This document shows positions 25,560-39,025 of a DNA stretch of 64,000 nucleotides, one piece after another. The notes below the pieces were generated by a model. The model saw only the letters and a list, made by a program, of their open reading frames with translations. It did no database searches and was not told the origin of the DNA. This DNA is from Coptis chinensis. Its lineage: Eukaryota; Streptophyta; Magnoliopsida; Ranunculales; Ranunculaceae. Within the stretch, counting starts at the first letter, position 1; each line of letters opens with the position of its first letter. Location of the stretch: assembly GCA_015680905.1 (NCBI GenBank), contig CM027381.1, forward strand, positions 65,895,501-65,959,500, in the 5' to 3' direction. The position numbers and the translations under genes are program-made.

Positions 25560-25850
25560 CTAAGTTCCTAAAAAAGTTGAGGATATTGCATCCATAGAAA
25601 GAATTGGTTTTTTGTTCCTTTTACAACTTCTTTGACATCCTCTTTTAGGAATTAGCTTCTTTGACATCCTCTTTAGGAATTGGTTTTTCTTTGACATCCT
25701 CTTTAGGATTGGTTGAATTCTATCATAAGGCTTTCTAGTCGGTGTTTCCCTTTCAGAGGCGGCTACATATTTATCATTTGTGTCCTCTTTCCTCTGCTGC
25801 AGCTTCGCCAAGGTATTCGCTAGCCTCTCTCGATTAACTTGCCCCATCAT
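25560..25850 (-). pseudogene. Ptta/En/Spm-type second-gene C-terminal fragment
   Basis: A 96-codon minus-strand frame begins MMGQVNRERLANTLAKLQQR, continues KEDTNDKYVAASERETPTR and KPYDRIQPILKRMSKK, and ends in basic repeats. The first part resembles the C-terminal region of plant CACTA Ptta/En/Spm proteins as I remember it. The tail comes from three near-tandem DNA units of about 33 bp containing TTCTTTGACATCCTCTTT (about 25627-25713), which encode KRMSKK-like repeats. The N-terminal bulk was not found. Confidence 0.45.
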
Positions 25851-27067
25851 CTAATTCACAAGCCAATAAAACAAGTGAGGCTTCAATAATATAAGCGATA
25901 AAAATTGAAGGGGGTCAAAATATTGAAAGCAAGCCTAAGGAAAACAAAACCCAAGTTATATTCCAAAAATGTGTCTTCAAAGATAGGTGTCTTTGTACAG
26001 GCCAAATAAATGTAATTTCTGATATGAATTGTTCAACTTAATGCACACCTATATAAATGAAAGCACAACGAAACAGACTACTACACCTATATAGTACATG
26101 TAAACCACAGCAAATAAAAAACTCTGGATGCTGCAGTGATATTATATGACTAGCACCAGTCATGGATGGGTTGAGCCTACGAATTGCAATGCAAGCGTAG
26201 AAGCTCACTTCGTTCGCTATTATGAAACTTCATGGTTCTTTTCCTTTTTTCTTAACCAAGTAAGATGAGATTGGGCAGACTCCTTACCTGCTATGTTAGA
26301 TACACCATCTACTTTAAACATTCCAATGCTTTAGCTTCTAAAATTAACGGAAGAAGAAAACATTACATCACATAGACCTTTTAAGGAAGCTTATCTTTGG
26401 TCTCTCTAAAAAATGGTTTATATGATACTCATCTACACATCTGAAGACTCCAGAATCCCATAAGTTAAGTTAAAGCAGTCGCCATAAACCTCTTATATCT
26501 TCAAAATGAAATGTTGATATTGATGAAAGGTTTACCCTTGAGCCCAAACATTCATTAAGTGGCGATTACATATTAGAGGGTTCCATCATCAAAATCAATA
26601 TTCCTATTTATTCACACAGTTAAGAGGGTTTCATGTCTAGCTCCTTTCTAATTTCTAATGCAATGGAATTCATCTCTAAGCGGTCTACAATACAAGATGT
26701 CAATTTACATGCCACTTACAAGTTAACAATAAAACAATTTAAATCAAACTAATACCATAGACCTATAAAAGAAAAATGGTTGGGTATATTTTATTGGTGT
26801 AAAGGGTGAAATTAGATAGGAAGTGACTTTCCTAGCACAAATGAAAGGCCAAAGAGACTTCGTCAATCGCAAATCAAATTCTAGGGGAGTACAAAACACA
26901 TGTCTATACCGATCACTAGAATCAAGTTTTATAAACTCAAATTGAATAATCGGAAAAAAAATGATGGATTCTAAATACGCCCACAACATCCATGAGCGTA
27001 AAACAAAGAAAGAAACTCAACATCCTAAGGAATCAATTAGCACATACTTGTTAGAAAATAGTCGACA

Positions 27068-27335
27068 AACCACTTATAATCAACATCGTCATGAAGAATA
27101 TAACTCGACAACCCCAACAAAAATTAAAAGGAATGAATCACACGAGCCAATCTAAACTTATGAAAATGTATACATACTATATCAGTTCGTCCAACCTGAC
27201 TAAACCCTAAACCACTTATAATCAACATACGTCATGAAGAATATAACTCGACAACCCCAACAAAAATTAAAAGGAATGAATCGACGAGCCAATCTAAACT
27301 TATGAAAATGTATACATACTATATCAGTTCGTCAA
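27068..27335. repeat. 142-bp-period tandem duplication
   Basis: ACCACTTATAATCAACAT begins at about 27069 and again at 27211. The following text through CATACTATATCAGTTCGTC is nearly identical in both copies. It lies inside the candidate CACTA element. Confidence 0.75.
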
Positions 27336-28278
27336 CTGTATTCCATGTACTTGATTGATAATCGCGAGAAGTCCGAGCAGACAAGAACGTAGAATTTGGC
27401 AAGCTTACAAAGTTTTCTCAAGACAATATCTATTCCATCTCTTCAGGTCTATTAACTCTTAAGAGCACTAGCAGTTGAGTTGTTACATAAACTTCATTGG
27501 AAGTTAGCTATGATTGGAAAAAGGCTTAATAATCACATAATGCAGCAATCACAGTCCTAAACAAAAAGACATCACATAACACCATTGAATCACATTCTCA
27601 AAAATAAAACATAATTTTTGAATCAACCATAGTTTAGGCTGTTGCAAGCGCATTCGAAATGTATCTTAGGAACACCTTGCTTGGTTCCTAATTCAAGATC
27701 TTGTCGAGTCTTGTAAATTGCATTGAGATTGATTGACTCACTAATTCTTCTTTGCTAATGCTATTGTGTCGTCTTCATCACATTTGCATCTAGACGGTGG
27801 TGGCTGTCATTACCACCGTATCATTATTTCTCTCCTCATTATTATTATTAATCTTTTCTAACCAAGTTTAACCATTTTCCTCATTTTCATAAACACCCAC
27901 CACTGAATAATCTAACAAACAAACAATGCTTCAAATTAGAACCAAAACCCCAAGTCATAAAACCCCCGGACTATGTTGTGGGGCTTTTTTCTGGTCTCGT
28001 CACTCTACAATAGAACTTTGAGATTTGGGGTGAGTCATTTCATCCATCCCTGCTTTAACTCTATCGCCACATCTATTTTCTTCTTTATTCTCAGTGGAAT
28101 CTCAACACAGTTCCTTTCCTTAGCTATTTTTTACCACTAAACCATTTTCTTTAACATAAATGACCAAAGTATAAAAGTAATATTTTATACATGGTTCATA
28201 ATCAAACGGTGAAAGCTGAAGTTGGAAATGATTCTAACTCTCCCAACTTAAAAAATAAATAAAAGACAGAAACAAATT

Positions 28279-28372
28279 GATCCAAATATTACCTTTCTTC
28301 TTACATTTAGTGATCCAAAAAAAACATATTTAGTGATCCAAATATTACCTTTCTTCTTACATTTAGTGATCC
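28279..28372. repeat. short tandem duplication
   Basis: TGATCCAAATATTACCTTTC with CTTACATTTAGTGATCCAAA occurs twice with a period of about 55 bp. It is noncoding. Confidence 0.7.
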
Positions 28373-29144
28373 AAACATACACTCATAGCTATTAACTAAT
28401 GCTTAGGTAGATGTCACCTGATTTGAGCTCGTTAATAGAAGAGTAAGTACTTGATATCCTTGTAAGCTTCCATTATTGCCACTTTTGGCTATGTGAAACA
28501 ACGATAAAAAGCTGGTGCAATAAAAAGCTCACTACTTCCCCACGATTTCACTCTAGCAAGTCGACTATAGCAAGACTTACTCAAATGAGCAAGTCTAACT
28601 AAGCAGTGTGGAAGTCAACACAAAAAGTAACTACTAAATATAAAAGCACACAAATAAGCTTAACTAAGAAGAGGTGTTTAGATATAACATTGAATAAAGC
28701 ATTCTAAAGTTTCCATTTAGCATCTATTGTAACTAACAAAGGCAATCACAAAAAAAAAAAATTAGCTAAAGAAAAGTTCCTTGACTTATAACTAGCAAAC
28801 CCATTGCACCTCTCTATATTCTATTACAAGAAAAACCAAGTCAACACTTGCCCACAAAAGCATCTTAAGCTAGGAAACCAAGTTCATAACATACATGTTG
28901 TGCCAAAGAAAAAATCCAGTATATAGAAACAAAAAAAAATAGAAAAAGAAAAAGAAAAAAGAGTAGCAAGGTAGAGAATAACCATCTGTAAGTTAGAATG
29001 TGCATGTGCTTAGTAGGTCCTAATTTACCATGTGCAATTAAGTAGTATAGACCATGTGTGTAGCCTTTTTATTTGTAATGTAGTGTTATAAAATTCAGTA
29101 ATTTTTGAGCTATTCTCAATTTAAAATTTAAATAGCGAGTAGTG

Positions 29145-30733
29145 GTACTCTAGATAAATCTGCCCCTAATAAATAAATTTAAGAAATTAACTATCACATC
29201 CTAAGAACTTAATTTCATAAAAGTGGATTTGTAAATGCATTGAAACTTTAGCAAATTTTGAAGCACAAAAAGTATAATATTCACGGTGAAGCTTTGTTGG
29301 TCTTTACAAAGGGAAAGCCACAGAATCAAATTGAAGAATTCTACTCAAGGTTCAAACAATGAAAATTTTCATGGCCATTAAAGCTTTTGAACATTCGAGG
29401 CTGGTGGAGGCTTGTGGTAGCCTTTCTTTAGCGATATTACAAAACTAAGTTTCTAAACTTAAGAGAAAACTTATAATTAGTTGCATGATGTTTTGTCTCT
29501 TGAGACTTATTTGGATTGGTAGAATTTGGTTTTTTTATTTGTTTTACAGGCTTAATGAGCACTATATACAAGCCTTTATGATATTATATACATTACATGG
29601 ATTGAATGTTTGTTTCTTTTGTTTAGAGGAGTTTGTTTTACCTTGCCTAGATATGGTTTTATACTTGGATTAGTATGTTGTTTGAGTTTCATTGTATCGG
29701 TTAAAAATGAACTAGTGCTTGGACCATTATAGTTTTTGTCTCACCACAAGAATATATAGGTCTTGTTTATTCATAACAAGACTTCGCTCCTCATGATTTT
29801 GCATTGCTATTATTTTTCTTTTGCGAAAAATGCACACTAGCTGATCACACTCGATTATAGGGTGTAAAACAAGGAGACAATGTAAAAAGTATTCAATATC
29901 AATGTCATTGAGCATCTGTCCATTGAGCATTAGTTGAACATTTCAATAAACCAAATTTAGTAAATAAAAGACATTCAATAAGACCAAAAACATAAACCTA
30001 CTAATTGCGTGCCAAATCTTAGGGTCATAAGTAAGTAACTTGTCTAGTAGAACGGGGAGTACAACTAGTAAAGACAATGTAATACAACCTTGAAAGTTTA
30101 TTAGTTGTTGGTAGCTAATTAAAGGTAACAGCGTCTATAGGTTTTTCTGTGACGTCACTTTCTCCTGTACAACATTGACAAAAGTGTTGTTATTTCTAAC
30201 CACAAAATATCTCATTTACTAATGCAACATCATACTTAATTATACCAATAACAAAATTTTAACAATGAGATCCTTTAAAATATTTAGCATAGATAATTCG
30301 ATTTTATCGAAAAATATTAATATATTAAGTTATTAACATACAATGACTACATTAGACAATTATAGTGATAAAAAGAATAAATCGAAGTAAACTTTTTGTA
30401 ACCAATTTAATTTGAAAAAAAAAGTAACAACTATGCTCTTTCTCGAGAGATAAAGTACCTAAACTATCTGAGAAGATTAGGGGTAAAGTTGAAAAGTTAA
30501 AAGTGAGATGTCTTATATTGCGGTTTGTCTTTTCTTGAAGTGAATCTCAAAAGTACCTTTCATTAAGTGACTTTCACTTTAAGTTTAAGGGTTTGAAAGT
30601 TTATTAGTTGTTATATAAGTGAAAGTTTAAGTTCTCGAAACAAATCGATAAGTTGGTGTGGCATGTGTACTATTTTTAGTTTGTGATGTCAAACTGATTG
30701 TACAATTATTATCTTGTAGTAGGAAACACGAAA
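29145..30733. other. no gene seen; upstream flank of the TNP2 fossil
   Basis: AT-rich sequence without a convincing frame. It may be 5' noncoding sequence of the CACTA element whose transposase begins at 30734. Confidence 0.35.
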
Positions 30734-32860
30734 ATGGATAAGAGTTGGATACAATTGCCAAATAGGTTTTGGCAGTATAAAAAAGGAATGAGGGATTTTA
30801 TTGATATTGCTTTCGTGGTCATGTAGGATAATGCGGAGGCGGGGACTAGGTGTCCATGCAAAGAGTGCAAAAATAGGAATTACAAGCACATCAATGAGGT
30901 AAATGATGATCTAGAGAGGTTAGGCATGGACAAGAAGTACACTTTCGTTGGGTGTTTCATGGAGAAGAATATAAGGAATTAAGTGATGATGATGATGGCG
31001 GCGATGATGATGGCAATGGTGTTCAAATGGTAAATTTTGATGGGTTAGATGACATGATTGAAGATTTACAAGCTTCAACACATGTTGATAATTTGGAGCC
31101 TCACGTGGAACATGGGGAATCCGGAGATGATGATGCATTGAATGCAATGAGAAGGTGAAGGTGGCTTTAACAACAATGGAGGAAATGTAGATCCATATGA
31201 TGACCTTTTTTGAGGGAAGCCGCCAACCTTTGTATCGAGGTTGTAAGATTTCTAAGTTAGATTATCTTGTGAAATTGCTTCACTTAAAGATAATCAATCA
31301 TTTGGAGTAACAAATCGTCGTTTACTATGATTCTCCAGTTGATTAAAATTGGATTGCCTAAAGGTGAGACAACGCCAAAGTCTCATTACGAGGCCCGAAG
31401 ACATTAATCGTAACTTGGGACTTGGTTATATCTCAATACATGCATGCAAGAATGATTGCATGTTGTTTTGGAAAGAAAATGCGATCTTCAAAATTGTCTC
31501 GAATGTGGGGAGCCAAGGTATAAAGTTTGTGAAGGCAAGACTAAAAAAATACCACAAAAAGTGTTGCGTTACTTTCCACTTAAACCAAGGCTCAAGAGGT
31601 TGTTTATGTCGGGGTTACCTGCGGATATGAGATGGCACAAAAGAAAAACATGATCGGGAGGAGAATGTACTGAGGCACCCCCAGATTCTCAAGCTTGGGG
31701 CGATTTTGATAAGGAACATGAGTGGTTTGCCAATGATCCTCGCAATGTTAAGCTGGGGTCTTGCAATGATGGATTTAACCCATTTGGCAATATGAGTAGC
31801 CAATACGATTATGTTTGTAATGGTGATACCATATAATTTACCACCGTGGAAGTGTATGAAAGAACCGATTCACCTTCATGGCGTTACTTATTCCGGGACC
31901 TTCATGGGAATGATATCGATGTTTATTTGCGACCTTTGATTGATGAACTTAAAGAGTTGTGGAAAGATGGGGTAGAGACTTATGATGCGGTGGCAAAAAG
32001 AAAACATTTCGGTTGCATCTTTGCGGTGTTATGGACTATAAATGATTTTCCCTTGCTCACGGTAATTTATCTGGTTTGAGTACCAAGGGCAAACTAGCTT
32101 GCCTAATTGTAACTAAGGATCTGATTTCCATGTATTTGAAGAATGGGCCTAAAGTTATGTTATATGGCAAATCGCCGCTTTCTACCGTTAAGGCATGCTT
32201 GGAGAACTTCGTGGCAAACAATTATTTGATGGAAATAGGGAAGCAGGTTGCCACCTAAAGAGTTGTCTAGGGATGAATTGTTATCACAAGTGAACTATGT
32301 AGAACCCTTTGAGAAATTTGGAAAGCCTAAAAAAAAAAAAAAGCCGCATCGAGATGGAGTTGATTTGGACAAAGAAGAGCATATTTTTGAGTTACCGTGT
32401 GGGACACTCTTAAGCCTATTACCAACCTTGATGTTATGCATGTTGAGAAGAACATTTGTGACAATGTTGTGGGGACATTGCTTTGACCTAGATAGCAAAA
32501 CAAAAGATTCATAAAAGCTTCGATTAGATTTGGCCGCGTGGGTATAAGAAAAGAGTTGCATTTAATCCCAAGAGGTGATAAGTTTGTAATGCCCCGGCAT
32601 GTTACACATTGTCATCTTGGAGAAAAATCTTTTCTTGAAAGTGGCTGAAGTGGGGTGAAGTTTCCGATGGCTATCGTCTAACATTTCTCGATGTGCAAAT
32701 GCTAAAGATGGTAAGATAACAGGAATGAAAAAGTCATGATCTGTCATGTGCTCTTGCAACAACTTCTCCCGGTGCAAATACGTGGTTTTCTTGTCGAGAA
32801 GGATGTAGCCATTGCATTGGTTGAGTTGGGCCTGTTCTTCAAAAGAGTTAGCAATACGCA
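30734..32860 (+). pseudogene. decayed CACTA (En/Spm) TNP2-like transposase
   Basis: Several frames on one strand follow the order of TNP2 proteins. First comes MDKSWIQLPNRFWQYKKGMR with RCPCKECKNRNY (transposase-associated N-terminal domain, about 30734-30950), then FHGEEYKEL and an Asp-rich linker (about 30950-31150). The transposase_21-type core follows, with HACKNDC, LECGEPRYK, VLRYFPLKPRLKRLF, ADMRWHK, DPRNVKLG, DGFNPFGNMS, DIDVYLRPLIDELKELWKDG and AVLWTINDFP (31380-32100). Last is THEIFELP-like/LDLDSKTKDS text and a tail to about 32860. At least six frame breaks separate the pieces, so the transposase is dead. The right end of the transposon is missing where the Ty3 nest begins near 33.0 kb. 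Confidence 0.85.
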
Positions 32861-33010
32861 GGTAACTAAGTAATTTACTATGTCTACTATTGCCAGGGGC
32901 GAAAAAATAGAATACAAGTGTTCATCGGGAAAGGAATCCACGGATAGGTTGATTGTCCGTGTGTAACATCGCTGTAACAGAATCTTGATAAATGGTCGCA
33001 ACCACATTTT
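32861..33010. other. junction between the CACTA fossil and Ty3 element B
   Basis: About 150 bp with no assignable domain, between the last TNP2-like residues and the first RNase H-like residues of element B on the opposite strand. No LTR end could be found here, so B's 3' LTR has been lost. Confidence 0.35.
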
Positions 33011-36000
33011 TTGCTACCTTTTTTATCTCTAATTTAGAGTAAACTCTTGCAAAGGAGAATCCATCGGATCAACCTTTGTTTTGCATCTTTTTAAGCTAAT
33101 AGATAACGAAGTGCGCGTGGTGGAGTGTGAACAATAGTTGGAGAACCCACTAGGTAAGGATGAAACTTATCAGCGCATATACAACGGCGAAAACTCTTTC
33201 TCCGTGGTGGTATAGTTACGTTGAGCTTCATTAAGGGGTTTTACTTCGCGTAGTAAATGACAAGCCGCTTATCTTCTCGGCGTTGCCTAATGCGACTCCT
33301 ATAGCATAATTAAATTTCGCGTCACCACGTTAATTCAAAAGGTTTAGACCAATCGGTGATTGAATTATGGGAGCTGATAGTTAATCACGGTTTTTAATAT
33401 CTCAAAGCTTGTTTGCAAGCTGGCGAAATAAAAATGGCATCTTTAAGCGGAGATTGGTTAAAGGTCTACAACCTTTGAGAAATCTTGAATAAATCTCTAT
33501 AGAACCTTGCGTGTCCTAAAGAATCGTGTGAATGTCGAATTTGTTTTGGTATAGGAAGTGAAGCAATTTTTTTCTATCTTAGCTTTGTGGAGCTTGATTA
33601 GTCCTTTGAAGCGATGTGTCCTAAAACTATTCCTTTAGTAACCATGAAATGACATTTTTCCCATTAAGAACAAGGTTTTCTCTTCACAGCGTGTAAAGAC
33701 CTTTTCAAGATTTGATAGACATTCTCGAAAAATCTCCATAAATTGAGAAGTCGTCCATGAATACTTCCATAAACCGTTCAACCATATCACTGAAAATATG
33801 AAGCATGCAGCGTTGGAAAGTACTAGGTGCATTGCAAAGGCCAAAAGGCATTAATATACTATATGCAAATGTACCAAATGGGCCAATTGAACATTGTCTT
33901 TTCTTGATCGGCGGGGTCTATGACTATCTGAAAATAACCATCAAGAAAGCGATAATAGGCATGACCCATTAAGCGTTCGAGCATCGATCGATGAATGGAA
34001 GTGGAAAGTGATCCTTACGCCGTGGCGGCATTAAGTTTGTGATAGTCAATGCATATTAAGCCATTTCTTTGGGATCTGGCGGAAATGCATTCATCTTTAT
34101 CATTTAAGCACAACCGTAATGCAGTTTCTTTACAACCACGTGTCTGCGGAATCACCCAAACACTATCGAGATAGGGGTAAATAATACCGCATCTAATAAT
34201 TTTAACACTTCCTCTCTCGGACCACATCTTTCATGGTAGGGTTTAGGTACGGCGGTGGTTCCTTGCTGATGTCTTAGCATTTTCTTCCAAGTGTATCACG
34301 ATGGGTGCACACATTAGGTTCAATGCCTTTAATGTCATCGAGGGACCATCGATAAAGGAGCGATGTTGTTGAATGACATTAATTAAACGTGCTTCGATCG
34401 ATCGTCGTTAATTGTGAAGAAATAATAAGCGGGTGGCGACCATAACGGCATCAAGGCATGCGTATTTTAATTCGAAGGAAGAGGTTTTAAATCGTAGCGG
34501 TGGAGTGGGTATTAAAGATTCTTGAGGAAGGTCAATCATCCATGCGATAAATAGATTGATGATCATTCAGTTACTTGACATCAACTGTTGTAGGGTCAAA
34601 TAATGATGCGACTCTAATAACTCATTTACTTCTTGTGTATAATCATCGTCCTCAAACTCGCTTCGCTAAAAGGAAAGAAATTGGTACACCTCATCTTCAG
34701 GAAAAGAGTTTATGAAATACTCTTTGCGGAATCTTTGTCAACCTGTTGACTTCACCATCAATGTCGGGGCTCTGAAGTTGTTTCATCAACTTGAACACAT
34801 TCGAAACCGACCGAAAGAATTCGAAGGACATGGTCATGGAACCATCTCTACAGTTAATAAGAGCATTAGCGGTGGCAAGGAAACGGACGTCCTAAAATGA
34901 TAGGAATGGAATCACATGCCATACGTATCCAAAATAACAAAGTCTGGGATAGAAGAAATCTTGGACTTTTACCGGGGCGTTTTTCCACAATTCCTTTTGG
35001 ATACTTTTATGGAACAATCACTAGCTACCGTAGAGTCATGGTGGTAGGTTTGAGCTCATGAAGACCTAGTTGTTTAAATAAATAATATGGAAGTAAGTTC
35101 ACACTAGCTCCTAGGTCTAATAAGCCTTGATAGCGGATGTATTTGTCACCTAAGGTGCATGGAACAGATTAGTCTACCGGGGGTCCTCTTGTATTTTACT
35201 ATACCATTGTGTTGGGTGATGGAGGGAAAATTAAGTGAGAACGGCTTGTTGAGGAAACATTAGTTCTCCTTTTTGTGGTGCACATATCTTTCAGAAATTT
35301 TGCATGTTTGGTAATAATTTTAAGGCGTCGAGAAAAATTAAGTTGATTGTTAAATTTTGAAAAGTCTCCGAATTTAAAGAAAAATTCTCATCAAGGTTTA
35401 TTCTTTTTGCCAAAGCGTCTGGGAAGCGGTGCCTTAGGGAATTTGGCAAAGGGGTCTACTTGCTTGTTTCCTACATTGGAGGTGTTGACTTTGTTGAATC
35501 TGGGGAATCTTAGTAGGTTCATTATTAGAAATAGATTCCTTGGAACCACTCTTTTCCTTTGGTTGATCATCGGCATCACGTATTTGATTGTCTACAGTTT
35601 TTCTAGATCGTAGAGTAGTGATTGCATGCACCTACCCTTGGTTGGGGGTGCTTGTACGAGGGCATTGGTGAGTTCAAAGTACGTGTTTTGGTTTAGGGTT
35701 TGGAACTGTTTGTGCGCGAGGAAACCGCCTTTCTGACTCTTTTCTTAGCCAATTGCTGAAGTGATTGTTGGATAGACGTTAAAATTTGAGGCTGTTGGTT
35801 CATGTAAGCTAAGAAAGTCTAAAGTTTGTCCTATCACGAAGCGGGTTGCTTGAGGTTGTCTGCAACAAGTAGTAGTTCACGATTATTCTTTGAAGTTGTT
35901 GATTATAGTTGGGATCTGGATTAAGCTAGAACAAGGCTGCGCAGTTGGTTTGATAGTTTGCATTGAAATTATTTTGAAATTGACCTTGTTGTATTGTTGA

Positions 36001-37640
36001 TTATTTCCTTGGCGGTATGGAATAAAATTGTTGGTAGGCGAGCAATTGGATTAGCGAAACACGGAGGAGCCCCATTGTTGGTTATTTTGGCGTGGCGAAA
36101 TTCGGATGTTGTCTCCCGCGGTGCATTGGGAATGTTGAATGCATATGCCTCCTCCGGTTGTTGAGTAGGGAAGCATATAACAAAGGGACAATATGCATCG
36201 GGGATGGTCGGGACTAAGACAAAAGGACACAAGAGGCGGTGTCAACGTTCATGACCGGGTTTTGGTAGTTGATCGTTTACTTGAAATCTACAAGGGCATC
36301 TACTTTTTAGTTAGGGATTCTATCAAATTTTTATTTAGGGATCGGGTTTTACCTCAAAATAGATGTGGCCTTTGTAACATTGTCCTTTGATGACCTAGAA
36401 GCGACTTCGGTGTTACCCGTGTGTACCACTTTTTAAACGTTTTCAAGAAAAGTATAAAACCCGGTAGCTCCCTTGTCCATGAAGCAACCGCCGTTCATTA
36501 TATCAAGAGTTTCTTTTTTGATGATCGAAAAGACCATTAAAGAATGAAGCGAACAAGGGCGACTTTTCAGTTGGTGATGAGGACATTCTAGCGGAAGATC
36601 GGTAAAAAGCGACTCCATGTAAAAGGATTCATGAGGATTTTGACGAAAAGAATTGAATTTTACGAAGCATTTGGGTTGTTTTAAAGTGTAAATGAAGCAT
36701 GAAAGCTTGAACTAATCGATTCCATGTATCTATGGGCGTGGTACATTGTCCTGCTAGCAGTTGGCCGACGCTTTTCGCTAAAGTGAATGGAAGCGATTGA
36801 AGCAAGAGTTGTTCCTTAGAGGCGTTGGATGGTGAAATGTTGTTGCCACTTGTTGAAGAAGCGAAGATGATTGTAAGGTTTTTAGTGCTCGAACCATGAT
36901 ATATAGGTAACAAACTGAAAGCGTTTGGTGGGATCTGAAAATCACCGACAATGTCTCGAAGTTTGATGTAGGAAGAAGGTCCTTCCCATGTCGATCGATA
37001 TAGAAATCCGAGGGGGAGGCTTCTCTGTTTGTGGAGGATCGTCGGCCATAATGGCGAAGTTGATGGCGGCGAAGGATTGTGATGAAGGTAATTAGCGGTA
37101 AGAAGAACAATTTTTAGGTGAAAACTTTACGCAATTGCTTATGGTATTTTTTTCAACGATAGGTATGTTCAATTTCTTTAGTGGAACCGGACCTTAATCT
37201 CATGCAAGCATAAAATTAGATCTAACTACGGAAGGAATTTAGTAGGACTCGAATTTTATTATTATCTTAAACATTAGAGTTTAACAACATATGCCTAAGC
37301 TGCTTTGCTAGCGTAGCAATGAAGATAGGAATCGTGTGCATAAACCAACAAAGGTCCGAAGAAGAGATATGAGGGAGGCTTTTCCGTGCAAACCTGCGGT
37401 TCTAATTAAGTAACCTCAATCTTTCAAGTTTCCTTGACACCATCGGAATATGATTAAGATTTATGGAATTAAAATTTATGCAAAGGCGATATTAATTTTA
37501 ATTTAATTTAATTTAATTAATTAATTAATTATTTTTTTTATTATTTTATTATTTTTTATTATTTTTTTAAGATTTATGCAAGGGTGAAAATACAAACATG
37601 CAAATACAATCTACTCATACAATACTAGGTGCATAGTATG
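33010..37640 (-). mobile_element. element B: Athila-lineage Ty3 fossil, internal region
   Basis: Minus-strand pieces occur in the order gag (about 37100-36430, with ASKEQLLLQSLPFTLAKS, and CPHHQLKSRPCSLHS with LDIMNGGCFM), a protease-linker region (about 35630-34900), reverse transcriptase (34230-33550, IDYHKLNAAT and the FMDDFS-type region) and RNase H (about 33450-33050). The wording is typical of the Athila lineage. It is broken in many places, well over ten, and the 3' part including integrase and the 3' LTR is not seen. The AT-rich tract 37495-37572 (TTTAA/TTATT units) lies in its leader. Its 5' part continues beyond element A at 50062-52591. It must be older than A. Confidence 0.75.
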
Positions 37641-39014
37641 TGAAGGTCGTAAAATGAATAGTCTACCTACGAAATGAGCGATGAATCCTCAGCGTAAAGT
37701 AAACTAAACTTAATTCTTGATGCTATCTTGTTTATCAAAGATTTATTTCTACTCTCGACCAATTGAGATATAGTGGAGTAGATAGAGTTAGTTCCACTCT
37801 AGTGCTCTAGCATGGATGTTTTCTAATCTAACTAGTGGTTTTTAAGTCTATGAGAGTTTTCTGAAGGGAATTATACTACGATGCAACTACCCACAAATCT
37901 GACTAGTTAAACATCGATCGACTAAAGGGAATGCTCGTTGATTCTATGATAAGGAGTTAGAGGGGATTGATTCCACCTTAACTCAACTTAATCCACTAAC
38001 GGCGAATGCGTAAGTAATCGAATGAGCTGAAGCATGAACGTTGGTTATTCCTAATCCTAATTATACATGGCATTTCTACCAATTCATAACTAGCATGTGA
38101 ACAATTAAACCCGTTCTCATGGTGAACTAATCATTTCTAGAGTGGAATAGAAAATCGGCGACTCTACGATAATCGGAATCAAGCTTTCATCAAGGCTTCA
38201 CCCCCCTCTAATGGAGGTTTAGCCTTGAATCATTCATAATCATTTCCATTTATATTAAAACTAAACATAATATAAAGCATTGAAATTTATTTAATTAAAC
38301 AATAATGAAATCTAATTTAATGACTAAATTGAACTAAGGACATGAATTGAAATTAGATCTAGAATTGGAATTGACAAAATCGAAATGGATAAAGAATACT
38401 ACTTTATTGATCTAATCAAATGAAGAACAAGATTCAAAGGTTTAATCTAATAAAGGGATTTGAAACTAATTAAAAAAAACAATTAAATCTAGATCTAGAA
38501 GCTATTTTAATGGCTACTTTCTATTCTAAGCTATGAACCCTAATTCTCTAATTAATTAATCTACCATTAACAAAGACTTAAGCTTTTGTTCTTATACATT
38601 CAGATCAAAATTCGTGCATGGGCTTGGAGCCATGGGTTTGGGCGAGAGAATCGGGCCCAAAACCCCATCTTCGATCCAAAAGGCCTCTTCAGCTGCAGTT
38701 GACTTCCACAGACTTTTCGTCCACTTCTGCTCCTCTGATTGGGTCAAGGCTTGGACCATTGCAAAAGCTCTTTCGAGCGGTCGTTTTGACATAAGGTATG
38801 CCCAATTCGAAGTCTGAGTCCAAAGATCGGCTTTTCGAAGTTCTGGCGACTTTTGCTCCTTTATCTCGCTAAAGTGGTACATTTCACATAATGGACTTTG
38901 AAACACGAAATGCATAAAAGCAGCGTGTCGGTGTTAACTCTTACTTATTATTCACATAATTGGTCTAGCGGTATGATTATTAAGGGGTTAAAACTACAGT
39001 TTTGGCTCTTATCA
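37641..39014 (-). repeat. 3' LTR of element A
   Basis: Nearly identical to 48673-50061. On the minus strand it starts TGATAAGAGCCAAAACTGTA right after a purine-rich TTGGGGTGGTT. Its far end near 37641 is less well preserved than that of the other LTR. An open frame of about 100 codons (38915-38592) is shared with the other LTR. Confidence 0.85.
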
Positions 39015-39025
39015 AACCACCCCAA
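39015..39025 (-). other. polypurine tract of element A
   Basis: The minus strand reads TTGGGGTGGTT directly before the TGATAAG start of the 3' LTR. This is the expected place for plus-strand priming and fixes the orientation of the element. Confidence 0.6.

Larger units (their letters stand above)
25398..29144 (+). mobile_element. candidate non-autonomous CACTA element
   Basis: CACTACTAG starts at 25398, preceded by GTA. AGTAGTG ends at 29144, followed by GTA. That gives a 7-bp terminal inverted match with an identical 3-bp target duplication, as CACTA elements make. Inside the left end, CGCTTATGAA/AGCATTTGTGAA-type units recur, as expected for subterminal repeats. A minus-strand frame near the left end resembles the tail of a CACTA second-gene product (separate entry). 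The right end has few subterminal repeats, and the inverted match stops after about 7 bp, so the right boundary is tentative. The left end could instead belong to the element whose transposase lies at 30.7-32.9 kb. Confidence 0.4.

Noticed and set aside
30920-31147. His-rich minus-strand frame
   Set aside because: It is the complement of the Asp-rich linker of the CACTA transposase on the plus strand.
37495-37572. Possible origin or scaffold-attachment AT tract
   Set aside because: It is a simple TTTAA/TTATT microsatellite inside element B's leader. Nothing supports a function.
38592-38915. About 100-codon open frame present in both LTRs of element A
   Set aside because: It is conserved only because the LTRs are copies of each other. 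It starts outside any known LTR gene and shows no recognised domain.
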